Shown here: positions 1 through 9,400 of the stretch, one piece after another
Layout: each line of letters starts with the position of its first letter
Position numbering within the stretch: position 1 is the stretch's first letter
Origin: an uncultured Parabacteroides sp.
Lineage (GTDB): Bacteria; Bacteroidota; Bacteroidia; Bacteroidales; Tannerellaceae
Assembly: GCA_900541965.1 (NCBI GenBank)
Contig: UQLN01000038.1
Coordinates: 1-41,497 of the forward strand
Length of the DNA: 41,497 bases
Reading direction: 5' to 3'
Notes under the pieces: model-generated
Told to the model about the DNA's origin: nothing
Seen by the model: only the letters and a program-made list of their open reading frames with translations
The model's database searches: none
Program-made: the position numbers and the translations under genes

Positions 1-276
1 GATGAAAGATATTTGAATAATATCCCCATTTTTTACGCCTTCCAAAGTAAATTTCCCATCCATATCGGTAATGTTACCATTGGTGGTCCCTTTTATCACC
101 ACAGATGCTCCGGTTACAGGACCGAAATCGTCTTCAACAGTACCTGTTAGTTTTCCGTTTTGTTGGGAAATGTTTGTGCTTGGATTGGCTGGCTTCGTAA
201 TTGCATACATGCTTCCCGGAAGAGAAAATGCACCTGCCAATAGAATTAAGCTAATAGGTTTGAATTTTTTCAGCAT
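1..276 (-). CDS. SusC/RagA-family TonB-linked outer-membrane protein, N-terminal part (runs off window)
   Basis: Only the first 92 codons are inside the window; the gene continues beyond position 1. Translation from the ATG at 276 gives a signal peptide (MLKKFKPISLILLAGAFSLP, then GSMYA) followed by the beginning of a carboxypeptidase-regulatory-like domain (GKLTGTVEDDFGPVTGAS, then KGTTNGNITDMDGKFTLEG). The protein is nearly the same as the start of the divergent susC at 938: the first 41 nt are identical and so are 43 nt at 1-43 versus 1171-1213. SusC-family proteins are 22-strand TonB-dependent barrels importing glycans or peptides with a SusD lipoprotein lid. The only consensus -7 box in the intergenic region (432-439) points toward this gene, so it may be the expressed member in this orientation. 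The family call is firm; the substrate is unknown. Confidence 0.9.
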   Translation of the reverse strand, partial: MLKKFKPISLILLAGAFSLPGSMYAITKPANPSTNISQQNGKLTGTVEDDFGPVTGASVVIKGTTNGNITDMDGKFTLEGVKNGDIIQISFI

Positions 277-388
277 AATTTGTGTTTAATTAAATTGAAA
301 GAGATATAATCGTTTAAATACTAATATTTTATAGAGCTTTTGAAATATGGAGGCTTTTAGGTATAGTGTTACTTTATTTTAGCGTTTA

Positions 389-410
389 TTACTTTAGTTC
401 TAAAAGAACT
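389..410. repeat. Left arm of 22-bp inverted repeat (putative recombinase crossover site)
   Basis: This 22-bp stretch is the exact reverse complement of 803-824. Its core AGTTCTAAAAGAACT is itself a near-palindrome (AGTTC...GAACT), as expected for a tyrosine-recombinase crossover site. Weaker similarity continues outward toward each susC start, including the CGCTAAA and CTCCATATTTCA blocks. The site falls in the leader of the leftward susC. Confidence 0.85.
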
Positions 411-431
411 CTGCACATTTCATATCTGCGC

Positions 432-439
432 CAAAGATA
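432..439 (-). promoter_or_regulatory. -7 promoter box reading leftward within the invertible segment
   Basis: On the minus strand this reads TATCTTTG, a full match to the Bacteroidetes -7 consensus TAnnTTTG. No TTTG at the usual -33 distance is evident. Transcription would start near 425, pass the left repeat arm and enter the leftward susC. No equally good box faces the rightward susC next to the right repeat arm; the nearest is AAACTTTG at 742-749. Confidence 0.5.
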
Positions 440-667
440 TGAAAATTCTATGTCTTTGTGTTATTTTTCTAAAAAAAATACGTTGTGATTTCAATTTTAA
501 CAATTAGGAGATTGGCATTATTATTGTTAATCAACATATATACAATATATTACAAGATATACTTTAACATTTATAAAATTTAAGTTTTAGGCGCTATACT
601 TTTCTTCAAGATATAAATTTTCTATTAATAAATACATTATAAAATATAAGATGTATTAGTGACGCTC

Positions 668-690
668 ATTTGTATACTTTTTATACAAAT
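668..690. repeat. Perfect 9-bp dyad in invertible segment
   Basis: ATTTGTATA and TATACAAAT flank a 5-nt spacer (CTTTT). The stem is all A/T apart from one G/C pair and has no T tract after it, so a regulator-binding dyad is more likely than a terminator. Confidence 0.4.
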
Positions 691-760
691 GGGGAAAATG
701 TTTACTATATCCTGTATATCAATATCTTAAATGTTTTTTACAAACTTTGGTTTATATAGA

Positions 761-774
761 AGTTCTTTTAGAAC
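761..774. repeat. Additional copy of the inverted-repeat core
   Basis: AGTTCTTTTAGAAC repeats the first 14 bases of the right arm (803-816) in the same orientation, 42 bp upstream. It lacks the ACTAAAGTAA extension shared by the two outer arms. It could be an accessory recombinase-binding site or a decayed crossover site. Confidence 0.5.
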
Positions 775-802
775 CAAGACCAACTTCCACATAAATCTGC
801 AC

Positions 803-824
803 AGTTCTTTTAGAACTAAAGTAA
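803..824. repeat. Right arm of 22-bp inverted repeat (putative recombinase crossover site)
   Basis: This is the exact reverse complement of 389-410. The arm begins AGTTCTTTTAGAACT and ends AAAGTAA, about 114 bp upstream of the rightward susC start. Inversion between the arms would move the -7 box at 432-439 to just upstream of this arm, pointing at the gene at 938. Confidence 0.85.
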
Positions 825-937
825 CAAATGCTACAAAAGTAAACGCTAAACCTAAAAGTCTCCATATTTCAAGATATATAGCATAAAACTATTGGACAAA
901 CACAATTATATCTCTTTCAATAAATAAAACACAAATT

Positions 938-3900
938 ATGCTGAAAAAATTCAAACCTATTAGCTTAATTCTATTGGCGGGTGCATTTTGCCTTCCTGGA
1001 AGTATTTATGCTTCTTCGGAGTCAGCCAATCTTGGTACAAACGTTTCCCAACAAAGCGGAAAGGTTACAGGTACAGTTGAGGATGCTTTCGGTCCTGTAA
1101 CCGGGGCATCTGTAGTTGTAAAAGGAACTACCAATGGTAACATTACTGATATGGACGGTAAGTTTACATTGGAAGGCGTAAAAAATGGGGATATTATTCA
1201 AATATCTTTCATCGGTTACGTAACTCAGGAAATCAAGTATACCGGACAGTCTACACTGAATATCAATTTAGTAGAAGATACTCAGAAACTGGATGAAGTT
1301 GTGGTAACGGCTTTAGGTATCAAACGTGAAAAAAAGGCATTGGGATATGCTATGCAGGAACTTAAGGGGGATGAACTGGTTAATGCCCGTGAAACGAATG
1401 TAGCAAATGCATTATCGGGTAAAGTTTCCGGTGTACAGATTATCCGTTCAAGTAATGGTCCTGGTGCATCTTCTAAAATCCAATTACGTGGTAGTAACTC
1501 TGTTACCGGATTAAACCAGCCTTTAATTGTTGTGGACGGTATCCCAATGGATAACTTTACCGGTGGTAGCAACAATGATTATTGGAACCCTTCAGCGGAT
1601 ATGGGTAATGGACTATCGGATATTAATCCGGAAGATATTGCGAGTATGTCTGTTTTAAAAGGTGCTTCTGCTGCTGCTTTGTATGGATCCCGTGCTGGTA
1701 ATGGTGTTATATTGATTACAACAAAAACAGGTAAGAAGACTGACGGATTAGGTATTACTATCTCAGGTTCCGTGTCTGCAGAAACTATTTTTATGAATCC
1801 GAAAATGCAAAATAGTTTTGGACAAGGTTCTCTGGGGGTATATGATGAATTGAAGTCTACCAGCTGGGGACCTCAGATAACAGGACAGTCTTATAAAAGA
1901 TGGGATGGAGTGACTGCTAATATGCAGGCTTATGACAATGTTCGTAATTATTTTGATACAGGTACGAATATAACTGAAAATATTTCATTTGCCCAGCAGT
2001 ATAACAATACTTCTGTTTATACTTCTGTAACGCGTATGGATGATAACAGTAAAATACCGGGAGCATCTCTGGCACGTACGAATTTAACAATGCGTGCTTT
2101 ATCTAAATTTGGTAAAGACGAGCGTTGGACATTGGATGCAAAAATCCAATATATCAATTCAAATGCTGAGAACCGTCCTATCTCCGGAGATAATAGTTCG
2201 AACGTATTCAACACTATTTATCAGCTTCCGCGCTCAATGGACATTCGTGATTTTTCTGCTGCAAGGGATGAAAACGGAAAGATGATTTGGTATGGTGGTG
2301 GACAGCAAATTAACCCATACTGGGCATCACGTTATATTTATAATCAAGATGTTCGCGACCGTTTCCTGATGTTCGGCTCCTTGAAATATCGTTTTACAGA
2401 TTGGCTGAATGCGGAAATTAAGGCAGGTAGTGATATGTATTTCACCGATTTCGTATCTAAAACATATGCCGGAAGTTCTTTAACGAACAGTGGACGTTAC
2501 AGTATCGGACAGGATCGTTTCTATGAAAATAATTACAGTTTTTTGATTTCTGCTCAAAAGGATAATTTATTCGGCAAGTGGGGTGGATCGGCAACTTTTG
2601 GTGGTAACTTGATGATGCGCCAGAAAAAGAAAGTCTCAGCTTCGCCTGACGAACTGAATGTCCCTGATTTGTTTACTTTAGGAAATGCGAAGAACAAAAT
2701 TAACGGGACAGAAGAGTTTAACCGTAAAAAGATTAATTCATTGTATGGTACATTGCAGGCAAACTTTGACGGATATCTGTTCTTGGACGCTACTTTCCGA
2801 AATGACTGGTCTTCTTCTTTGAGTAAGAAAAACCGTTCTTTCTTCTATCCGTCTATTTCTGCAGCCTGGATTATATCGGATATGATGAATAAAATAGATA
2901 AACCGTTACCGGACTGGTTTACTTTTGCTAAAGTACGTGCTTCTTTTGCACAGGTAGGTAATGATATGGATGCTTATCAGTTGTATAATACTTATACTAT
3001 CGGTAACGATCCGGAAGGAAATGCAACAGTTGGAACAAAGGATACTTTATATGATCCGGATGTTCGCTCTGAACTTATTTCTTCATGGGAAGCCGGTCTG
3101 GAACTGAGATTTTTTAATAACCGTTTAGGCTTTGACCTGGCATGGTACAAATCGAATGCACGCCGTCAGTTATTAAATTTACCGATGGACCCGTTGTCCG
3201 GTTATAAGAATAAGAAAATTAATGCAGGTGATATTCAGAATACTGGTGTCGAATTGATGGTAAATGCCCGTCCAGTTGAAACTGCAAGTGGTTTTAGCTG
3301 GGATTTAATGGTAAACTTCTCTAAAAACAGCAATAAAATCATTGAATTAACTCCGGATATCAGTTTATATTCTTTAGGTGGTTATGATAATGTGCAGATC
3401 TATGCAACTGCCGGTGGTAACTATGGCGAAATCTGGGGTACACAGTTTAAACGTGTGACAGATGAAAGCTCTCCTTATTATGGTAAAATGATTGTAACAA
3501 AAGACGGTCTGCCAACCGGTGACACGGAAAAAGTAAAGATTGGCGATCAGCAACCGGATGCTTTATTAGGTATCACTTCCACTTTTGCATATAAAGGATG
3601 GTCGTTTAGTTTCTTGATCGATAGCCGTTTTGGTGGTGAGATATTCTCCGGAACAAACCGTGCTATGCAGGCATCGGGAACAGCTGCTGCTACAGTTGTT
3701 AATGGCGAGCGTCCTGATATGAAATTAGATGCGGTATATGTTGATGATAATGGTGCTTATCAGGTAAATAATTCATCAATTACTACTCAACAATATTGGG
3801 AAGCAGTTACAGGTTCTACCGGTAACTTGGGTATTGGTGAAGCAAATATTTATAGTGCGACCAATGTTCGTTTGCGTAATCTTTCATTGAACTATGCGTT

Positions 3901-4102
3901 TAATAAAAAAATGCTCTCGAAAACCCCGTTCCAACAAATTAAATTAGGTGTTTCTTGTAATAACGTATGGATGATTAAGAGTCATCTGAATGGAGTAGAC
4001 CCGGAATCTGTGTATGCAACAAGTACAAATGCTACCGGTTTCGAAAATGGTGGTTCTCCTACATCACGCAGTTATTTGTTTAACGTAACACTTGGTTTCT
4101 AA
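938..4102 (+). CDS. SusC/RagA-family TonB-linked outer-membrane protein
   Basis: A 1054-residue outer-membrane importer. In order: a signal peptide ending near SIYA (residue 25); a carboxypeptidase-regulatory-like domain (about 42-115); the TonB-box/SusC signature DEVVVTALGIKREKKALGYA; a plug with VDGIPMDNF and the SusC motif ISPEDI-type DINPEDIASMSVLKGASAAALYGSRAGNG; and a long beta-barrel ending in an aromatic residue (NVTLGF), as usual for BAM-inserted barrels. It has no STN domain, so it is not the sigma/anti-sigma signalling type. The stop is 20 bp before its susD partner, so the two form an operon. The upstream region looks like an invertible promoter and in the present orientation lacks a good rightward -7 box, so expression may be phase-variable. 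Substrate not predictable from sequence alone. Confidence 0.95.
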   Translation: MLKKFKPISLILLAGAFCLPGSIYASSESANLGTNVSQQSGKVTGTVEDAFGPVTGASVVVKGTTNGNITDMDGKFTLEGVKNGDIIQISFIGYVTQEIKYTGQSTLNINLVEDTQKLDEVVVTALGIKREKKALGYAMQELKGDELVNARETNVANALSGKVSGVQIIRSSNGPGASSKIQLRGSNSVTGLNQPLIVVDGIPMDNFTGGSNNDYWNPSADMGNGLSDINPEDIASMSVLKGASAAALYGSRAGNGVILITTKTGKKTDGLGITISGSVSAETIFMNPKMQNSFGQGSLGVYDELKSTSWGPQITGQSYKRWDGVTANMQAYDNVRNYFDTGTNITENISFAQQYNNTSVYTSVTRMDDNSKIPGASLARTNLTMRALSKFGKDERWTLDAKIQYINSNAENRPISGDNSSNVFNTIYQLPRSMDIRDFSAARDENGKMIWYGGGQQINPYWASRYIYNQDVRDRFLMFGSLKYRFTDWLNAEIKAGSDMYFTDFVSKTYAGSSLTNSGRYSIGQDRFYENNYSFLISAQKDNLFGKWGGSATFGGNLMMRQKKKVSASPDELNVPDLFTLGNAKNKINGTEEFNRKKINSLYGTLQANFDGYLFLDATFRNDWSSSLSKKNRSFFYPSISAAWIISDMMNKIDKPLPDWFTFAKVRASFAQVGNDMDAYQLYNTYTIGNDPEGNATVGTKDTLYDPDVRSELISSWEAGLELRFFNNRLGFDLAWYKSNARRQLLNLPMDPLSGYKNKKINAGDIQNTGVELMVNARPVETASGFSWDLMVNFSKNSNKIIELTPDISLYSLGGYDNVQIYATAGGNYGEIWGTQFKRVTDESSPYYGKMIVTKDGLPTGDTEKVKIGDQQPDALLGITSTFAYKGWSFSFLIDSRFGGEIFSGTNRAMQASGTAAATVVNGERPDMKLDAVYVDDNGAYQVNNSSITTQQYWEAVTGSTGNLGIGEANIYSATNVRLRNLSLNYAFNKKMLSKTPFQQIKLGVSCNNVWMIKSHLNGVDPESVYATSTNATGFENGGSPTSRSYLFNVTLGF

Positions 4103-4122
4103 TTACATAAAAAATAAGCAAT

Positions 4123-6051
4123 ATGAAAAATATAAATAAATTAGTTTATACACTTGGCATAGGGTCTTTGCTGTTAACGGCATGCTCGGACTTTGATGAA
4201 GTGAATACTGACCCTACAGCGGCAACGATCGACCAGGCGCGTGTCGAGTATGCTATAAATGCTTCAATTACAGGTGCCCAGATGGATCCTGATGTGGCGG
4301 AACGTGCATTTGTTTTAAACTGGAAAACGGCTGCTCGCCAACATTTTACTTCCGGTATAGCCGTAGGTTCTTATAATGACGCATGGATTTCCGCTTACTA
4401 CGATAAATCGGCTAGCTGGCAGAAATCTGCAACATTGGCTATTACATTGGCTGATGATAAAATATCCAAAGGAAATCTGACCGGACATGATGCTGTAATG
4501 ATTCCGAACCTGAAACAGGTTGCCCGCATTTGGCGTGCTTATTTGATGAGTGAATTTGTGGATAATTTCGGAGCTCTTCCTAAAGATGCATTTCAGGGAA
4601 CGAACCCGGAATTTAACAGCACAAAGGATATTTATTATTTCCTTTTTGATGAGTTGAAAGATGCTGTTGGCAAATTGGATGTAAATGTTACTCCGGATGA
4701 TACGGAAAAGAAGTATGATCGTGCTTACAATTTTGATTTCAGCAAATGGGTAAAATTCGGTAACTCTTTGCGTATGCGTTTGGCTATGCGTCTGTCTGAA
4801 GTGGAACCTGCCAGAGCACAGTCTGAATTTGAAGATGCTGTCAAGGGGGGATATATTGCTAATAACAGTGATAATTTTACAGTCGCAGAAAGACCGGGAT
4901 GGGATGATTTGACCGGAGTTATGTCACGTGAGTGGAATTCGCAGCAATTGTCTGCAACGTTGAATAACCTGATGATTGGCTTGGGAGGTATCAAAACATC
5001 TGACCAATTGACAGATGAAAGATACCAGTCACATATCAAAGCAGAAGATTATATGGGACAACGTTATGAAAAACACTACTCGTTGTATACAAACGAGCCA
5101 GGTGCCGGTTTTTGGTTCGATGGCTTGCGCAATAAGATTGATCCGCGTGCATATGCTTTATTTTATATTCCGGGAGATTTTGACAGCGAAGGTTTCTGTA
5201 ATTATCCGTCATGGGATAATACGGCAAAAACCGTAAAGCGTGATTTGTTACAAGATGACAAAAAGACAAAATTGGAAGAAATAGATGCCTCTTATACATG
5301 GAATGCCCCGGCTATCGGTTCGCAGGGAGATAAAGGTGCGTTGAATCAGGTTTATAGTTTTAATGGAACGAATCCTCGTTTGGTATTGAAATATAGAGAT
5401 AGTAATAGTTCTCGTATATTCTTCGGTGCTTGGGAATCTTATCTGTTGATTGCAGAAGCTTCTATAAGAGGTTGGGCTGCTTCTATGGGAGGCAAAGATG
5501 CTTATGAAGCTGGTATCCGTGCAAGTTTTGAATACAACGGTGTTTCCAAGTTTGTGGATAGTTACCTTGCATCGACAGATTTTAATAATGTAGGAACTTC
5601 TGTTGCCTGGGATCATACGGCAGAACCCCCTGCAACAAAGACAATGAAAATGATCGATGGCTATACAAAAGCAGAAGGTACATTTACATATAAATATCCG
5701 GTTGCTTCTCAAACACTGTACGGTAAAGCTTTGAACGATCAGTTGACTAAAATTATCACACAGAAGTTTATTGCCAATGTGCCTTGGGTGCCGATGGAAT
5801 CATGGAGCGACCATCGTCGTTTAGGACTTCCGTTCTTTGAAACGCCAGCTGTAGAACAACCATTGATTTATATGCCTACTTTAACACAGAGCAACTATAT
5901 GGAACAGACATATAAGTTCTTCCCGCAGCGTTTGAAATTCCCGTCAAGTTTGGCCAACAGCAGCCCGGAAGGCTATGATCAGGCTGTTAAGGTATTAGGC
6001 GGTCCGGATGATGTATTTACACCATTATGGTGGGCTAAAAGTTCGAAATAA
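4123..6051 (+). CDS. SusD/RagB-family surface lipoprotein (SusD-like_2 type)
   Basis: A 642-residue surface lipoprotein that would form the lid of the SusC barrel encoded just upstream. The signal peptide ends in a lipobox (LLLTAC, Cys about residue 21) followed by SDFDEVNTDPT, the typical start of the SusD-like_2 subfamily. The rest has the family's helical TPR-like core, with the conserved segments ANSLRMR-like GNSLRMRLAMRLSE, WESYLLIAEA and the C-terminal SDHRRLGLPFF. It is close in sequence and length to the second SusD at 9642 (shared SDHRRLGLPFFE and GYxQAxKxLGG), indicating duplication of a susCD unit. A strong terminator follows 36 bp after the stop. The ligand is unknown. Confidence 0.93.
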   Translation: MKNINKLVYTLGIGSLLLTACSDFDEVNTDPTAATIDQARVEYAINASITGAQMDPDVAERAFVLNWKTAARQHFTSGIAVGSYNDAWISAYYDKSASWQKSATLAITLADDKISKGNLTGHDAVMIPNLKQVARIWRAYLMSEFVDNFGALPKDAFQGTNPEFNSTKDIYYFLFDELKDAVGKLDVNVTPDDTEKKYDRAYNFDFSKWVKFGNSLRMRLAMRLSEVEPARAQSEFEDAVKGGYIANNSDNFTVAERPGWDDLTGVMSREWNSQQLSATLNNLMIGLGGIKTSDQLTDERYQSHIKAEDYMGQRYEKHYSLYTNEPGAGFWFDGLRNKIDPRAYALFYIPGDFDSEGFCNYPSWDNTAKTVKRDLLQDDKKTKLEEIDASYTWNAPAIGSQGDKGALNQVYSFNGTNPRLVLKYRDSNSSRIFFGAWESYLLIAEASIRGWAASMGGKDAYEAGIRASFEYNGVSKFVDSYLASTDFNNVGTSVAWDHTAEPPATKTMKMIDGYTKAEGTFTYKYPVASQTLYGKALNDQLTKIITQKFIANVPWVPMESWSDHRRLGLPFFETPAVEQPLIYMPTLTQSNYMEQTYKFFPQRLKFPSSLANSSPEGYDQAVKVLGGPDDVFTPLWWAKSSK

Positions 6052-6087
6052 ATATAGGTTTCTATAGTTAATCTTTTAACCGAATTT

Positions 6088-6132
6088 AAAGAGAGGTATA
6101 TCCTGTTTGGGGGATATGCCTCTCTTTTTTTA
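6088..6132 (+). terminator. Rho-independent terminator after first susCD pair
   Basis: The arms AGAGAGGTATATCC and GGATATGCCTCTCT pair with a single G:U and close a short loop, followed by a run of eight T. It should end the susC-susD transcript begun at 938. Confidence 0.88.
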
Positions 6133-6428
6133 ACTAAAACTTTTATAGAAAGGACTGAGTGGCTAAAAAGAAGTTGTTTTTAATTTTTTGTTTTGAAAAT
6201 AAAAAAAAACTTATTGAGTACTGGCTCTTATTATTTATGGGAAATCCTTTTGCCCTTTATATTTCATGTGATGCCTTTTGATTCAAATAAAGAATATAAC
6301 CATGCCTTACATTTTCACACATGTTAATGACAAAAACAAATTCTCTTTTTTTGTGTTACATATATCAAAAAAGATATTGGTGTCAGCCATGTAAAATATC
6401 ATGTTATAATAAACAAAAAACATCAGTT
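6133..6428 (+). other. AT-rich intergenic region upstream of second susC
   Basis: About 300 bp without a gene. There is no copy of the 22-bp repeat found upstream of the first susC and no complete TAnnTTTG box. The promoter of the second susCD pair is therefore not evident; it may use a divergent promoter, an activator-dependent one, or read-through of the terminator at 6088-6132. Confidence 0.4.
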
Positions 6429-9400
6429 ATGTTGAAAAAAATCAGACCTGTCAGTATGATACTGCTTATGGGTTCGTTATGTTTCTCAGGAAATATATTC
6501 GCAGCCCCGGAGACGGAAAATCAAATCACTGACGTTTCCCAGCAAAATGCAAAGATTTCGGGAACAGTGGAAGATGCTTTGGGACCTGTAGCCGGAGCAT
6601 CCGTTCTTATTAAAGGTACAACTAACGGAACTATAACCGATATGGATGGTAATTTTACTCTTGAAGGAGTAAAAAAAGGAGATATCATCCAGATCTCCTT
6701 TATCGGATTTATAACTCAAGAAATACCTTATACCGGACAATCGACCCTGAATGTTCATCTGGAAGAAGATACTCAGAAACTGGATGAAGTAGTTGTAACA
6801 GCTTTAGGTATGAAGCGGGATAAGAAAGCATTGGGATACGCCATGCAAGAGTTGAAAGGAGACGAATTGTTGTCATCACGCGAACCGAACCTGGCGAACT
6901 CTCTTTCCGGTAAAGTTTCCGGTTTACAAATTGTCCGTTCCAGTAATGGAGTAGGGGGCTCTTCTAAAATTGTACTTCGTGGTAATAACTCACTGACCGG
7001 TTCCAACCAACCACTTATTGTTGTAGATGGTACGCCTATGGATAACTTTACTGGTGGTGTAGATGATGTATGGGGGAATTCCGGTACCGATATGGGTAAC
7101 GGACTTTCTGATATTAACCCGGAAGATATCGAATCTATGACGGTACTGAAAGGTGCGTCGGCTGCAGCATTATACGGGTCTCGTGCAGGTAATGGTGTTA
7201 TCTTGATTACTACTAAATCGGGTAGAAAAAATGAGGGTCTTGGCATTACCGTAAATGCCGGTATCACGACTGAATCTATTTTCCTGAAGCCGCATATGCA
7301 GAATAGTTTTGGCCAGGGTTCTGTAGGAATATATGATAACCAATCCCGTCTGAGTTGGGGACCGAAGGCAGAAGGACAAACCGTGAAAGACTGGTTAGGA
7401 CGTGATGTCTCTCTTCGTACTTATGATAATATCGATGCATTTTTCCGAACAGGAGTATCTTTCAATGAAGGGGTCAGTTTCCAGCAAAATATAAACGGAA
7501 CATCTGTTTTTACTTCAGTAAACCGTTCGGATGACGCGGGGATTACCCCTGAATCCAAATTGAATAAGACAAATATCACCCTTCGTGCCACAACTTTCCT
7601 GGATAAAGCGGAAAAGTGGAAAGTGGATGCAAAGGTGAACTATATAAATATGAATGCGCATAACCGCCCTATTCAGGGAGTAAACCCTTCCAATGCGTTC
7701 AATACGATTTATAATTTACCCCGCTCTTTGAATGTAGCTGAATTTAAAGATTGTGTGGATGCAAACGGCAATATGATTTGGTGGGATGCAGCAAAGAATC
7801 CACAGGAAAACCCTTATTGGGTAACCCAATATCGCCAGAATAACGATACACGTAACCGTTTGTTGGGTAATGTTTCTTTAAAATATGCTCCGGTCGATTG
7901 GTTTGATATCGAGTTGAGAGCCGGTACCGACTATTATACAACTACAAAAAATCAAAAAGTATATGCCGGAGGTAATACTTCTCCCCGTGGTTTGTATAGC
8001 GAAGGTTCTGAAACATTTTATGAAAACAATTATAGCTTTCTGGCTACAGCACGTAAAGATAATTTAATCGACCGTTTGGGCGGTTTTGTTACTTTTGGTG
8101 GTAACTTGATGTTGCAAAAAAGAACGAAAATGGATGCTTCAGCTGGCGACCTGCTCGTTCCGAACCTTTTCTCCCTGAACAATGGTATTAATAAACCGAC
8201 AGTCACATCCGAACTGACACGCCGTAAAATGAATTCTTTATATGGTTCATTGCAGTTGAACTGGGATGGTTATCTGTTCCTGGATGTGACAGCACGTAAT
8301 GACTGGTCGTCTACCATGTCGAAAGCGAACCGCTCCTATTTTTATCCTTCGGTAAGTTTATCCGGTGTTATTTCGGAGATGTTACCGAAGTTAGGTACCG
8401 AAATGCCGGAATGGTTCTCCTTTGCAAAGGTAAGAGCTTCTTATGCCGAAGTCGGTAATGACCTCGACCCGTATCAATTATATAATAATTACACAGTAGG
8501 GAAAGATGAAAACGGCAATACGATAGCCAATCCCGGTAAAGTCCTGTTCGATTCGAATGTACGTAGTGAGTTGATTAAGTCATGGGAAGCCGGTTTTGAT
8601 GTACGTTTCTTCAATAACCGTTTGGGATTGGATTTTGCCTGGTATAAATCAAATGCGACACGCCAGTTGCTGGACTTGCCGATGGACCCGTTCTCCGGAT
8701 ATAGCTCACGAAAAGTAAATGCTGGTAATATTCAGAACGAAGGTGTGGAAATCTCTTTGAATGGCGGTATCTTCCAAAGTACTAATCCGCAAGGATTCAA
8801 CTGGAATGCTTCGGCACAATTCTCTTTGAATAGAAATAAAATTATAGACTTGTATCCGGGCGTTACACTATATGATATTAAAACATTGGATGCGATTCAG
8901 ATTGTTGCTGCTCAGGGTGGTTATTATGGTGATATTTATGGTCAGACATTTGTTCGTGTCACCGATCAGAATAGCCCGTACTTCGGAAATATAGTAGTAG
9001 GTGATGATGGTTTGCCATTGATTTCAACGGAAAAAACGAAAGTTGGTAATCAGAATCCAGACTGGATGCTGGGTATAACCAACAATTTCTCGTATAAAGG
9101 TTTTAACCTTAGCTTTTTGGTGGATTTCCGTATTGGCGGCGAGATTTATTCGGCAACAGCATCCAACCTGTATGTCCGTGGTAATGCCAAGGGCACAGTT
9201 GTAGACGGGAAACGGCAGAATTTTGTAGTACCTAATTCAGTAGTGAAACAGGGGGATTCTTATGTGGAAAACAAGGTGGCTGTCACTCCTCAGAATTACT
9301 GGGAACGTATCGGTTCTACCGGTAATTACGGTTTGCCGGAAGTCTTTACTTACGATGCGACCAATATCCGTTTGCGTAATATTACATTGGGATACGATTT

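Larger units (their letters stand above)
411..802. other. Putative invertible promoter segment between divergent susC genes
   Basis: The 392 bp between the two perfect 22-bp inverted repeat arms contain no gene. The segment is very AT-rich and holds a -7 box facing left (432-439), a perfect 9-bp dyad (668-690) and a third partial copy of the repeat core (761-774). Phase-variable SusC/SusD and capsule promoters in Bacteroides are known to lie on short segments inverted by site-specific recombinases between inverted repeats; this layout matches. No recombinase gene is in the window, so the enzyme would act in trans or lie beyond the left edge. Inversion itself is inferred, not seen. Confidence 0.7.

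Noticed and set aside
668..690. Dyad in the invertible segment as a transcription terminator
   Set aside because: The stem is almost entirely A/T and is followed by GGGGAAAATG, not by a T tract.
5248..5712. Long minus-strand open frame inside the first susD
   Set aside because: It is antisense to a well-supported SusD gene and its Cys-, Ile- and Ser-rich protein has no recognisable domain.
6321..6428. Upstream in-frame extension of the second SusC by 36 codons
   Set aside because: The extension is Cys-rich and would bury the signal peptide; the ATG at 6429 aligns with the starts of both homologous susC genes.
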